From positions 1 to 8,269 of the forward strand of contig DASXSB010000075.1 of NCBI GenBank assembly GCA_036506275.1: DNA of 8,269 nt, read 5' to 3'. Below, one piece after another: positions 1-5,950 of this stretch. The DNA comes from DASXSB01 sp036506275. GTDB lineage: Bacteria > Methylomirabilota > Methylomirabilia > Rokubacteriales > CSP1-6. The translations under genes were made by a program, and so were the position numbers. Positions within the stretch are counted from its first letter, which is position 1; each line of letters opens with the position of its first letter. The notes beneath the pieces are model-generated. The model saw nothing but the letters and a program-made list of their open reading frames with translations, was not told the origin of the DNA and made no database searches.

Positions 1-1104
1 GGTCGTCGAGGACGACGGCGTGGCCGCGGCCGCCGCGGGCGTGGCGGCGGTGGACGGTGGCGCCGGGATCGCCGATGGTGCGGGCGGCGGAACGACGGAC
101 GGGGAAGCGGCGACCGCGGGCGATGTCACCGGCGCCGCGGAGGCGGAAGCGGGGACGGGCGCCGGCGAGGTCGGCGGCGCCGAGGGCGACGCGGCGACAG
201 GCGTGGGCTCGGCGGCGGCAACGAGGCCGGTCGCGCTTGCGGCCGGTATCGGCGATATCCGCGATGCCGGCACGTTATCCGTGAGCGCCGACGCCGTCGT
301 GTCTCCCGCGATCCCGGACAGCGCGCGTGCAACGGTGTCAGCCACGTCGGGGGCGGACCCGGTGACCACCGAGCGCGCCGGCGACGCGATCACCGGGCGC
401 GATTCCGACGCGGAGTCCGCCGCGGGCGCGGCCGCGTTCGCGGTCGCCGTCCGTGGCGCCGGAGCAGGACGAGCGCCCACGGTCGGCGTTCGCTCTGCCG
501 GAGCGGGGCGAGGATCCGCCGCCGGTGCGCGCTTCGCCGGAGCGGAACGCCCGTCCGGAGCGGAACGCCCGTCCACGGACGGTGTCCGTTCCGCGTTGGC
601 CGGGGCCGAGCGCGCGTCCGCGGTCGGCGTTGTCGGCGCCGGCGCCGGAGCGCGGCGGGCATCCGCGGCCGGCGCGCGGTTGGGGGCGGCGGGACGGCGT
701 TCCGTCGCCGGTGGGCGCTTCGTCTGGACCGGATGAGCGGTTTCCGTTTGCGCAGGCGCGGTCTCGGCGACGGGCGGCGAAGGCTCCATGGCCGCCATGG
801 CCGCGTCGTTCCCCGGAATGAGCGTCACCCCCGCGAGCTGGTACGGGCGCTGCCCCTCCACGACGGCGACGGTCACACGCGCGCCGGCCTCGAGACGGCC
901 GCGGCGCTGAGCAGAGGTGACGTCGACGTGGTAGAGCTTGCCGTCATCGCCGCGGACGACGATGAACGGCTCGTGATCGAGCGTCGCCGGCCACTCGATG
1001 GTTCCCTGGATCATCCGGGCATCGCCGGGAGCAGCGCCGGCAACGCTGGTGAGGGACGCGAAAGCGGCTGCTGCAATCAGAAAAGACAACGAAAATGGGC
1101 GCAT
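1..1104 (-). CDS. Secreted Ala/Pro-rich protein with small N-terminal domain (hypothetical, C-terminus off window)
   Basis: Reading leftward from an ATG at 1104, the frame stays open for 368 codons to base 1 with no stop, so the C-terminus is missing. Residues 1-24 form a classic Sec signal peptide: MRPF, then a Leu/Ala/Phe-rich core, then a cleavage site near VAGA-A. Residues about 31-97 are a compact, normally composed segment (starts MIQGTIEWP, contains DDGKLYHVDV, ends VTLIP) that could be a small beta-barrel; this fold is a guess. From about residue 104 the protein becomes a long low-complexity tail of Ala, Pro, Thr, Ser and Arg with repeats such as DGRSAP. A GGAGGG ribosome site at 1112-1117 lies 7 nt before the ATG, and a sigma-54-type promoter lies just upstream (1131-1145). 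The tail may span the cell wall or periplasm as a flexible linker. I do not recognise the family. The opposite strand is also open over 20-736, but without signal peptide or domain; I judge that a compositional shadow. Confidence 0.8.
   Translation of the reverse strand, partial: MRPFSLSFLIAAAAFASLTSVAGAAPGDARMIQGTIEWPATLDHEPFIVVRGDDGKLYHVDVTSAQRRGRLEAGARVTVAVVEGQRPYQLAGVTLIPGNDAAMAAMEPSPPVAETAPAQTETAHPVQTKRPPATERRPAAPNRAPAADARRAPAPAPTTPTADARSAPANAERTPSVDGRSAPDGRSAPAKRAPAADPRPAPAERTPTVGARPAPAPRTATANAAAPAADSASESRPVIASPARSVVTGSAPDVADTVARALSGIAGDTTASALTDNVPASRISPIPAASATGLVAAAEPTPVAASPSAPPTSPAPVPASASAAPVTSPAVAASPSVVPPPAPSAIPAPPSTAATPAAAAATPSSSTT
539..574 (-). repeat. Perfect 18-bp tandem duplication inside the Ala/Pro-rich tail
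   Basis: Bases 539-556 and 557-574 are identical 18-mers (plus strand begins ggagcggaacg). In the minus-strand reading frame each copy encodes DGRSAP. The unit length is a multiple of three, so copy-number change would lengthen or shorten the tail without breaking the frame. Looser relatives (ADPRPAP, GARPAP) follow in the protein, suggesting the tail grew by repeat duplication and drift. Confidence 0.85.
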
Positions 1105-1111
1105 GGCAAAA

Positions 1112-1117
1112 CCCTCC
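1112..1117 (-). promoter_or_regulatory. Ribosome binding site of the secreted Ala/Pro-rich gene
   Basis: The minus strand reads GGAGGG, 7 nt before the ATG at 1104. It supports this start and therefore the signal peptide. It also fits inside the 15-nt leader expected from the sigma-54-type promoter at 1131-1145. Confidence 0.75.
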
Positions 1118-1130
1118 GCGGTACACGTCC

Positions 1131-1145
1131 GCAAGAGCCTTGCCA
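1131..1145 (-). promoter_or_regulatory. Sigma-54 (-24/-12) promoter candidate for the secreted Ala/Pro-rich gene
   Basis: The minus strand reads TGGCAAG-GCTC-TTGC. The sigma-54 consensus is TGGCACG-N4-TTGC, so 10 of 11 specified positions match, with exact spacing between the GG (-25/-24) and GC (-13/-12) elements. Counting from -12 at base 1131, transcription would start near 1119, giving a 15-nt leader that contains the GGAGGG at 1112-1117 before the ATG at 1104. Promoter, ribosome site and start codon therefore fit together. An NtrC-type sigma-54 activator is encoded at 2408-3759. The match is seen directly; function is inferred. Confidence 0.6.
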
Positions 1146-1200
1146 CGCCCCAAAACGCTTCTACCGGACGCCGTTAGGCGCGGTGACGAAACACCCAGCC

Positions 1201-1222
1201 CGGCGAAGCGTATGCTTCCCCG
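1201..1222. promoter_or_regulatory. 22-bp imperfect dyad: possible activator site or weak terminator
   Basis: Left arm CGGCGAAGC and right arm GCTTCCCCG pair at 8 of 9 positions around a 4-base centre (GTAT at 1210-1213). The centre is about 92 bp upstream of the predicted sigma-54 start point at 1119, in the range typical for NtrC-type enhancer sites. It also begins 8 bp after the stop codon of the small DUF1059-type gene, so it could instead be a transcription terminator hairpin. The following RNA has no clear U tract, only UGUUU some distance on, which weakens that reading. The rest of the 125-bp gap between the two minus-strand genes holds the promoter and ribosome site listed separately. 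Confidence 0.35.
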
Positions 1223-1229
1223 ACAGGGA

Positions 1230-1418
1230 TCAGGAAGCGGCCTTGAACCCCTCGCCGGCGTCACGCATGGAGGCCTTCGCCTTGGTCGCATCGTTGGCCG
1301 GGATCTCGCCGACCTCGTGCGCGTTCTTCGCGTGCTCGGCCAGGCGCTGCTTCGCCTCCGCCTCGTCCTGACCGGTGACGAGATGATCGCAACCCTCGCA
1401 CTTGATCTGGTGTCCCAT
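1230..1418 (-). CDS. Small Cys/His protein, DUF1059 type (62 aa)
   Basis: This encodes 62 residues beginning MGHQIKCEGC. The pattern C7-x2-C10 followed by H29 and H34 (AEHAKNAHE) resembles DUF1059 (PF06348) proteins, whose paired Cys and His could bind zinc; that role is not established. The tail from about residue 40 is rich in Ala and Lys (NDATKAKASMRDAGEGFKAAS) and probably flexible. The start is fixed by a strong GAGGAGG site at 1424-1430, 5 nt before the ATG. A longer in-frame reading from 1505 would add 29 unconserved residues and overlap the divergent gene at 1472, so I reject it. The gene is divergent from the LLM oxidoreductase with a 53-bp gap. A weak sigma-54-like element sits upstream at 1446-1460. 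Its cellular role is unknown. Confidence 0.8.
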   Translation of the reverse strand: MGHQIKCEGCDHLVTGQDEAEAKQRLAEHAKNAHEVGEIPANDATKAKASMRDAGEGFKAAS

Positions 1419-1423
1419 GTTCG

Positions 1424-1430
1424 CCTCCTC
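1424..1430 (-). promoter_or_regulatory. Ribosome binding site that fixes the start at 1418
   Basis: The minus strand reads GAGGAGG, with 5 nt before the ATG at 1418. This strong site selects the 62-residue reading of the small Cys/His protein over a longer one starting at 1505. Confidence 0.75.
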
Positions 1431-1445
1431 GACCGTCCGATGCTT

Positions 1446-1460
1446 ACAATTTCGCTGCCA
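1446..1460 (-). promoter_or_regulatory. Weak sigma-54-like element upstream of the DUF1059-type gene
   Basis: The minus strand reads TGGCAGC-GAAA-TTGT, matching TGGCACG-N4-TTGC at 8 of 11 specified positions. The GG element is intact, but the usual GC at -13/-12 is GT. The predicted start near 1434 gives a 16-nt leader that includes GAGGAGG at 1424-1430, the same geometry as the better site at 1131-1145. The degraded -12 element makes this only a candidate. Confidence 0.25.
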
Positions 1461-1471
1461 AGGAAGACGAG

Positions 1472-2386
1472 ATGAAGCTCTCCGTGGAATTTCCGAGCGT
1501 GTCATACCGCGAGGGCGCGGACGCCGTGCGCCGGATCGCGTGCGCCATCGAGGACATCGGCTACGACCACATCGACGTCTTCGATCACGTGGTGATGGGC
1601 TTTCCGCGGGAGGGCCGGCCGGCGGGACCGTACGACCCCGCCATGCCGATTCTCGAGGCGCTGATGACCCTGTCCCACGTTGCCGCCGTCACTTCCCGGG
1701 TCACGCTCGGCACCGAGGTCCTCGTCCTTCCCCAGCGCGAGCCGACCCTCGTCGCCAAGCAGGTGAGCACGCTCGACACGCTCTCGGGCGGGCGCGTTCG
1801 CCTCGGCGTCGGCGTGGGCTGGCAGGAATCGGAATACGAAGCGCTCGGCGAGAATTTCCGCACGCGGGGAGCGCGCATGGACGAGGCGATCGCGCTCTTG
1901 CGCACGTACTGGGGCGAGCGGCGCGTGGAGGTCGAGGGCGCCCATTACCGCGCCCCCGCCATGGCGATGGAGCCGAAACCGCCGCAGGGACGTGGCCTGC
2001 CCATCTGGATCGGCGGCAACTCCGACGCTGCGTATCGTCGCGTGGGGCGTCTCGGCGACGGCTGGCTCGCGAGTCGGGTCACCGAGCGGGAGGACGCCGT
2101 GCGCGCGCTCGACGCGATCCGTCGCCACGCAGCGGAAGCCGGTCGTGATCCGAAGGCGCTCGGGTTTCAGAGCATGGTGGCGCCGCCGCCCCGCGACGCG
2201 GAGGGCAAGCGCTTCTACGCCGAGCACGACCGCGTGGTGGCGCGGGTGGCCGCACTTCGAGAGATGGGTTTCGGATGGGTCTCGCTGAACGCGACCGCGA
2301 TCTTCCAGGCGGGGGCTCGCTCCGTTGACGCCATGATCGACGCGCTGGGGGCACTCCACGGGAAGATCCGCGCCGCGGTCGGGTAG
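1472..2386 (+). CDS. LLM-class F420-dependent oxidoreductase (luciferase-like monooxygenase family)
   Basis: This 304-residue protein has the typical length and layout of luciferase-like (PF00296) oxidoreductases that use F420 or flavin in a TIM barrel. Visible signatures are the N-terminal AIEDIGYDHIDVFDHV (about 25-40), with the Asp-His pair common in the F420 group; SRVTLGTEVLVLPQREP (75-91); the core LDTLSGGRVRLGVGVGW (101-117); and LPIWIGGNSDAAYRRVGRLG in the second half. The substrate cannot be read from sequence; such enzymes oxidise or reduce diverse small organics. The ATG is preceded by AAGGA at 1460-1464 with 7-nt spacing. A TACAAT hexamer at 1445-1450 could be a -10 box but has no convincing -35 partner. 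The gene stands alone: divergent from the small DUF1059-type gene and convergent with the activator gene, with only 21 bp between stop codons. Confidence 0.92.
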   Translation: MKLSVEFPSVSYREGADAVRRIACAIEDIGYDHIDVFDHVVMGFPREGRPAGPYDPAMPILEALMTLSHVAAVTSRVTLGTEVLVLPQREPTLVAKQVSTLDTLSGGRVRLGVGVGWQESEYEALGENFRTRGARMDEAIALLRTYWGERRVEVEGAHYRAPAMAMEPKPPQGRGLPIWIGGNSDAAYRRVGRLGDGWLASRVTEREDAVRALDAIRRHAAEAGRDPKALGFQSMVAPPPRDAEGKRFYAEHDRVVARVAALREMGFGWVSLNATAIFQAGARSVDAMIDALGALHGKIRAAVG

Positions 2387-2407
2387 CCACGCGCGAGCGT
2401 CAGCGTC

Positions 2408-3759
2408 TCACTCGATATCGAACGCTTTCATCAGCTTCAGGAGGTAGGTCCGCTGGATGCCGAGGAGCTTGGCGGCGGCGGCGCGATTGCCGCCCGTCTT
2501 CGCGAGCGCCTTGACCACCAGCTCGCGCTTCCCGGCATCGATCGCGTCGCGGTACGAGAGCCCGCCCTCGCCGGCCGTGGGCGTGGCCATGACGATGCGT
2601 TGCGGAAGGTCGCCGAGCGTCACCGTCGGGCCCTGGCCAAGAACGACCGCGCGCTCCATCACGTTGGCGAGCTCCCGCACGTTGCCCGGCCACGGATAGG
2701 CGACGAGCTTCTCCTGGGCATCGGCGGCGATGTCGGTGAAGTGCTTCTGCGCCTCCCGCGACACCCGTTGCAAGAGGTAGCGCGCGAGAATCGGAATGTC
2801 CTCCGGCCTCGCCCGCAGCGGCGGCAGCGCGATTGGAATGACGTTGAGGCGGTGATAGAGGTCGCCGCGGAAGCGGCCGTCGGCGACGGCGGCGTCGAGA
2901 TCGCGGTTGGTGGCGGCGATGATCCTCACGTCCACCGTGATCGGCTTCAGGCCGCCCACCCGATCGAACTCCCGTTCCTGCAGGAAGCGCAGCAGCTTGG
3001 TCTGCAGCTCGGACGAGATGTCGCCCACCTCGTCGAGGAACACGGTCCCGCCGTGCGCGACCTCCATCTTGCCCTTCTTCGCCTCGTGAGCGCCGGTGAA
3101 CGAGCCCTTCTCGTGACCGAACAGCTCGGATTCCAGCAGCTCCTTGGACAGCCCCACGCAGTTGATGGCGACGAACGGGCGGCGCTTGCGCTCTCCCCAG
3201 CCATGGATGGCGCGCGCGAAGATCTCCTTGCCGGTACCGCTCTCGCCGAGGAGGAGGACGGTGGCCTTGCTGGCGGCGGCCTTGCGCGCGACCTGCACCG
3301 CGTCCTTCATGGCCGCGCTCTGGCCGACCACGAGCTGGTAGCGGCGATCCGATTCTTCGGTGAGGACCTCCAGCTCCTGCTTCAAGCTCTGACGCTCGAG
3401 CGCCTTGCGGACGACGATCTCGAGATGGCGGGCGTCGACGGGCTTCGGGATGAAATCGTAGGCGCCTTCCCTCATCGCCTCCACCGCCCGCTCGATGGAG
3501 CCATGCGCGGTCACGACCACGATGGGAAAACGCCCGCGCCGCGCAGCGTGCGCAACAGCTCGAACCCGTCCATGCCCGGCATCTCGACGTCGAGGAGCAT
3601 GAGGCTCGGCGCCTGTCGCTGCACGGCGGCGAGCGCCTCGTGGCCGTTGCCGGCCTGACTCACCTCGCACTCGAGCGCGCGCAGCCGCACGTCGAGCAAG
3701 CGCCGCGACGCCGCGTCGTCGTCGACGATCAACACACGGGCGCCCGTCGTCTCGCTCAC
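2408..3759 (-). CDS. Sigma-54-dependent response regulator, NtrC family (frameshifted in the receiver domain)
   Basis: Restoring one base gives 450 residues, the normal NtrC-type length. The receiver domain (about 8-125) has acidic pocket D13-D15, phosphoacceptor D57 (LLDVEMPGMDG), T84 (VVVTAHG) and K106 (DFIPKP). The AAA+ domain (about 145-385) has Walker A GESGTGKE (172-179), GSFTGA (219-224, a common variant of the GAFTGA loop that contacts sigma-54), Walker B GGTVFLDE (237-244) and the late WPGNVREL motif. A Fis-type helix-turn-helix ends the protein (GNRAAAAKLLGIQRTYLLKLM). The start is GTG at 3759, overlapping the upstream stop as GTGA, with GGAAGGAG 11 nt before it. The intact frame from 3759 ends at a TGA at 3511-3513; the remainder continues in the -1 frame from about 3535. 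It is predicted to activate sigma-54 promoters upon phosphorylation by an unseen kinase. As written, the gene would give only a truncated receiver unless the frameshift is an assembly error. Confidence 0.88.
3533..3535 (-). other. Single-base frameshift site in the NtrC-type gene (GGG run)
   Basis: On the minus strand the gene reads GGC GCG GGC GTT TTC here and then runs into a stop. Adding one G to the GGG run gives GGC GCG GGG CGT TTT CCC, reading GAGRFP, and joins LLDVEMPGMDG...LLRTLR perfectly to FPIVVVTAHGS without loss of any receiver residue. No heptameric slippery sequence of the X-XXY-YYZ type is present, so programmed frameshifting is unlikely. A homopolymer sequencing or consensus error, or a recent inactivating deletion, are the main explanations. 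Confidence 0.8.
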
Positions 3760-4139
3760 GACGGGGACGACTCCTTCCCGGCCGCCAGATGCGTGGCCAC
3801 CTCCTGCACGAAGGTGGTCTTGTCGATGGGCTTCGTGATGTAGCCGCAGCAGCCGGCCGCCAGCGCCTTCTCCCGATCGCCTTTCATCGCGTACGAGGTC
3901 ACCGCCAGCACGGGGATGTCGCGCGTACGCGGATCCGCCTTCAAGCGCCGGGTCGCCTCCAGGCCGTCGATGTCCGGAAGCTGGACGTCCATCACGATGA
4001 GGTCGGGCCGGTCCGTGTGGGCGAGATCGAACGCCTCCGCGGCCGATGCCGCCTCGCGGACACGGTAGCCGTGCGAGCGCAGGAGGAATTCCGCGAGGCG
4101 GCGATTCACGGCGTTGTCCTCGACGAGCAGGATCATCAT
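3756..4139 (-). CDS. Single-domain response regulator, DivK/CheY-like
   Basis: This 127-residue protein is a lone receiver domain with no output domain. It has E7-D8 (ILLVEDN), phosphoacceptor D51 (LIVMDVQLPDIDG), T81 (VLAVTSYAMKGD) and K103 (YITKPID), so all phosphorylation residues are intact. The AMKGD and TKPI segments are most like DivK and other receivers that relay phosphate or bind partner kinases. A double cysteine (AAGCCGY, 97-98) precedes the TKPI motif; one Cys there is common, two less so. The ATG at 4139 follows the cyclase stop by 5 nt and has no convincing ribosome site, implying translational coupling; the second ATG at 4136 is equally possible. Its stop overlaps the GTG of the NtrC-type gene. 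It may act as phosphate sink, relay or allosteric partner for the same kinase as the NtrC-type protein; that is inference. Confidence 0.9.
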   Translation of the reverse strand: MMILLVEDNAVNRRLAEFLLRSHGYRVREAASAAEAFDLAHTDRPDLIVMDVQLPDIDGLEATRRLKADPRTRDIPVLAVTSYAMKGDREKALAAGCCGYITKPIDKTTFVQEVATHLAAGKESSPS

Positions 4140-4144
4140 GACGT

Positions 4145-5071
4145 TCAGAACAGCGCGATGGGATTCGTCGGCGACCCCGTGCCGCCCCGCACACGCAGGG
4201 GCGCGATCATGAGCATGAAGTCGTCGCGGCCCTCCGCCACGCACGTACGCGCGAGCGGCTCCAGGAGCGCGTTGTCCAGGAGCGCCACGCCGTAGGCGAA
4301 GATCGCGGCGTGAACCGCCCACGGCAAATCGTAGCCGTTCGGTTGATGATCGAGCATGTCCCACACGAGCACGGCCACGTCGTGGTCGCGCAGGAACTTG
4401 AGACAGGAAGCGTGGAGCCCGGGCCGGTCCGTCGATCCGCCTCCGAACGGTCGCCCGTACGGCATGTCGGGGTTCGCCGCCTGCCACGCCTCGCGGCCGC
4501 TGCAGACGCAGATGGCATCGCCGGGCTCGACGGAGATCCCGCGCTTGCGGCAAATCTCCTCGAGCTCCCACCCGTGCACGGGCGCGTCCTGCGTCACGCT
4601 CGGAACGCCGCGGTGGCGGGGCACGTCGAGCATCACGCCCCGGGTGACGATGCCCTCGCTCCACGCCTCGATCCCGCCCCAGGTGGCGCCGTCGAAGCCG
4701 ATCTCGCGCTTCGGATCACGGCCGTTCCACATGCCGTGCTCGTCCCACGTGTGGCAGAGGGCGTCGATGTGCGTCGACTGCACGCCGTGATAGAAGACGC
4801 CGTAGTAGTCGGCGGCGAATCCACCCGTGCCGCGGGGCACCGTGCGCATCCAGTGCTGCGCGGGAAACGCGTTGGCAGGCCCGGGCTGCGTGGGAAACTC
4901 GCGGCTGAGCGACACCGCGCGGCCCGTGCGCACGAGGCGCGTGGCCGCCACGCGCTTGGCGGGCGTGACCAGATTGATGGCGCCGACCTGGTCGTCTTTG
5001 CCCCAGCGTCCCCAGTTGGTGCGCTCACGGAGATACGCGTCCACTTCCTGGCGTGTCGGCAGCGACGGCAT
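4145..5071 (-). CDS. Cyclase family protein (kynurenine formamidase-like metal hydrolase)
   Basis: This 308-residue protein belongs to the cyclase family (PF04199), which includes arylformamidases (KynB) and related metal-dependent hydrolases of amides, lactones and cyclic esters. The metal-site motif HGVQSTHIDALCH is at 95-107 (family form HxGTHxDxPxH, with Ser-Thr in place of Gly-Thr). The N-terminal WGRWGKDDQVGAINLVTP (20-37) is typical of the roughly 300-residue branch, longer than the KynB type of about 210. No signal peptide is seen, so it should be cytoplasmic. The start is supported by GGAGGAG at 5075-5081 just before the ATG. It begins 24 bp after the lactonase stop and ends 5 bp before the response regulator, so it is operonic. 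The substrate is unknown. Pairing with a lactonase suggests a shared ring-opened or cyclic ester substrate; that is inference. Confidence 0.9.
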   Translation of the reverse strand: MPSLPTRQEVDAYLRERTNWGRWGKDDQVGAINLVTPAKRVAATRLVRTGRAVSLSREFPTQPGPANAFPAQHWMRTVPRGTGGFAADYYGVFYHGVQSTHIDALCHTWDEHGMWNGRDPKREIGFDGATWGGIEAWSEGIVTRGVMLDVPRHRGVPSVTQDAPVHGWELEEICRKRGISVEPGDAICVCSGREAWQAANPDMPYGRPFGGGSTDRPGLHASCLKFLRDHDVAVLVWDMLDHQPNGYDLPWAVHAAIFAYGVALLDNALLEPLARTCVAEGRDDFMLMIAPLRVRGGTGSPTNPIALF

Positions 5072-5095
5072 GCGCTCCTCCGGAGTGAGATTGGT

Positions 5096-5860
5096 TCAGA
5101 GCTCGACGATGTCAGGGCCCGCGCGCTTGAGCCGCTCCCGGACGAGCGGATCGTGACCGGGCAGGATGAGGTCGGGCGCGTCCGCGAGCGCCTGGATGCG
5201 CTGGAACGCATGGTACGTGCCCGGAAGGTCGTGGAGGGTCAGGAACGGGATGCGCTCCTCGAAATTCCGGTAGTAATGGGAGGCGTCGGACGCGACCACC
5301 GCTTGCCCACGCGCGGTCGCGACGGCAACGATCTGCATTCCGGCCGTGTGGCCGCCGACTTTTTCCACGCGCACGCCCGGCGCGATTTCAGCCACGCCGT
5401 CCACGAAGCGCACGCGCCCTTCGTAGTTGAGGCGCACGAGCGCGCACACGTCGTCGGTCTCGATCGAGTGCCGGAAGGCCGGGTGTGAGGCGTGCCGACC
5501 CGTGTAGAACGCCATCTCGGTGTCTTGCACGTGGAAGGTCGCACGCGGGAACAGCGCGTGGTTGCCGACGTGATCGTAGTGAAAGTGGGTGATGATCACG
5601 TGCTCCACGCGGGCGGCGTCGATGCCGAGCTCGGCGAGCCCGCGTCCGGGACAGCGCAGGAAGTCGCGCCCGCGGCGCGTGCCCACCGCCTCCGTGAACC
5701 CGAGATCGACCACCACCGTGTGGCGATCGCTCACGAGCGCCCACACGAAGTAGTCCATGCTCATCGGCGCCTCGTGGGTGTCGCGGTAGAACACCTCGCT
5801 CGACGTCGTCTTCCGGTGCGCATAGCGCACCGCGTAGATGCGGAACGGCGCAGGGACCAT
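5096..5860 (-). CDS. N-acyl homoserine lactonase family protein (metallo-beta-lactamase fold)
   Basis: This 254-residue protein has all zinc ligands of the AiiA-like lactonase branch of the metallo-beta-lactamase superfamily: HFHYDH at 92-97, H171 (GGHTAGMQ), D192 (ASDASHYY) and H236 (LPGHDP). The N-terminal YAVRY, the MDYFVWAL segment and VVVDLGF (about 35-55) match this branch. Known members open lactone rings such as N-acyl homoserine lactones, but the family is broad and the true substrate cannot be read from sequence. No signal peptide is present, so it should be cytoplasmic. AAAGGAGG at 5865-5872 lies 4 nt before the ATG. It is the first gene of the operon with the cyclase-family enzyme and two response regulators, and a sigma-54-like promoter lies directly upstream. 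A role in quorum-signal decay is possible but not shown; general lactone catabolism is as likely. Confidence 0.88.
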   Translation of the reverse strand: MVPAPFRIYAVRYAHRKTTSSEVFYRDTHEAPMSMDYFVWALVSDRHTVVVDLGFTEAVGTRRGRDFLRCPGRGLAELGIDAARVEHVIITHFHYDHVGNHALFPRATFHVQDTEMAFYTGRHASHPAFRHSIETDDVCALVRLNYEGRVRFVDGVAEIAPGVRVEKVGGHTAGMQIVAVATARGQAVVASDASHYYRNFEERIPFLTLHDLPGTYHAFQRIQALADAPDLILPGHDPLVRERLKRAGPDIVEL

Positions 5861-5879
5861 CGCGCCTCCTTTCGGGCGG

Positions 5880-5894
5880 GCAGCGGCCGTGCCA
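5880..5894 (-). promoter_or_regulatory. Sigma-54 (-24/-12) promoter candidate for the lactonase-cyclase-regulator operon
   Basis: The minus strand reads TGGCACG-GCCG-CTGC, matching TGGCACG-N4-TTGC at 10 of 11 specified positions, with exact GG-to-GC spacing and a complete -24 element. It heads the operon whose last gene is an NtrC-type sigma-54 activator, so positive autoregulation is plausible. The difficulty is geometry: a start 12 nt past the -12 element falls near 5868, within the AAAGGAGG ribosome site (5865-5872), leaving a leader of about 8 nt. Either the true start lies a few bases upstream or the leader is very short. A short GC dyad (arms CCGGC and GCCGG, 5921-5932) lies upstream but may be chance. 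Confidence 0.45.
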
Positions 5895-5950
5895 GGATTC
5901 TACGCTGGGTTGCATTGACTCCGGCGGGCCGGCTGCCGTAGCGTTCCCGC

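Noticed and set aside
20..736. Long plus-strand open frame rich in Ala, Gly, Arg and Glu
   Set aside because: It is antisense to the minus-strand gene starting at 1104, which has a signal peptide, a ribosome site and a promoter. The plus-strand product is pure low complexity, as expected from GC-rich codons read in reverse.
944..1291. Minus-strand frame of 115 codons across the gap between two minus-strand genes
   Set aside because: The product is Arg/Pro-rich with no recognisable features, and it overlaps the better-supported secreted-protein gene and the end of the DUF1059-type gene.
1441..1450. TACAAT -10-like hexamer upstream of the LLM oxidoreductase
   Set aside because: No TTGACA-like partner lies at 16-18 bp, so the element is not distinguishable from chance.
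2389..2400. Small hairpin with a GCGA loop between the convergent stop codons
   Set aside because: The stem is only 4 bp and has no U tract on either strand, too weak to call a bidirectional terminator.
3525..3545. Programmed -1 ribosomal frameshifting in the NtrC-type gene
   Set aside because: The local codons GGC GTT TTC do not form a slippery heptamer, and zero-frame termination would give only a partial receiver, unlike known programmed cases.
3670..4664. Other long minus-strand frames upstream of and within the response regulator region
   Set aside because: Their upstream parts are Arg/Ala-rich shadows of the cyclase-family and receiver genes; only the segments starting at 4139 and 3759 show receiver motifs.
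5921..5932. 12-bp GC dyad (CCGGC-GG-GCCGG) between the divergent lactonase and binding-protein genes
   Set aside because: Short GC-only dyads are common at this base composition and it shares no sequence with the dyad at 1201-1222, so I do not call it an operator.
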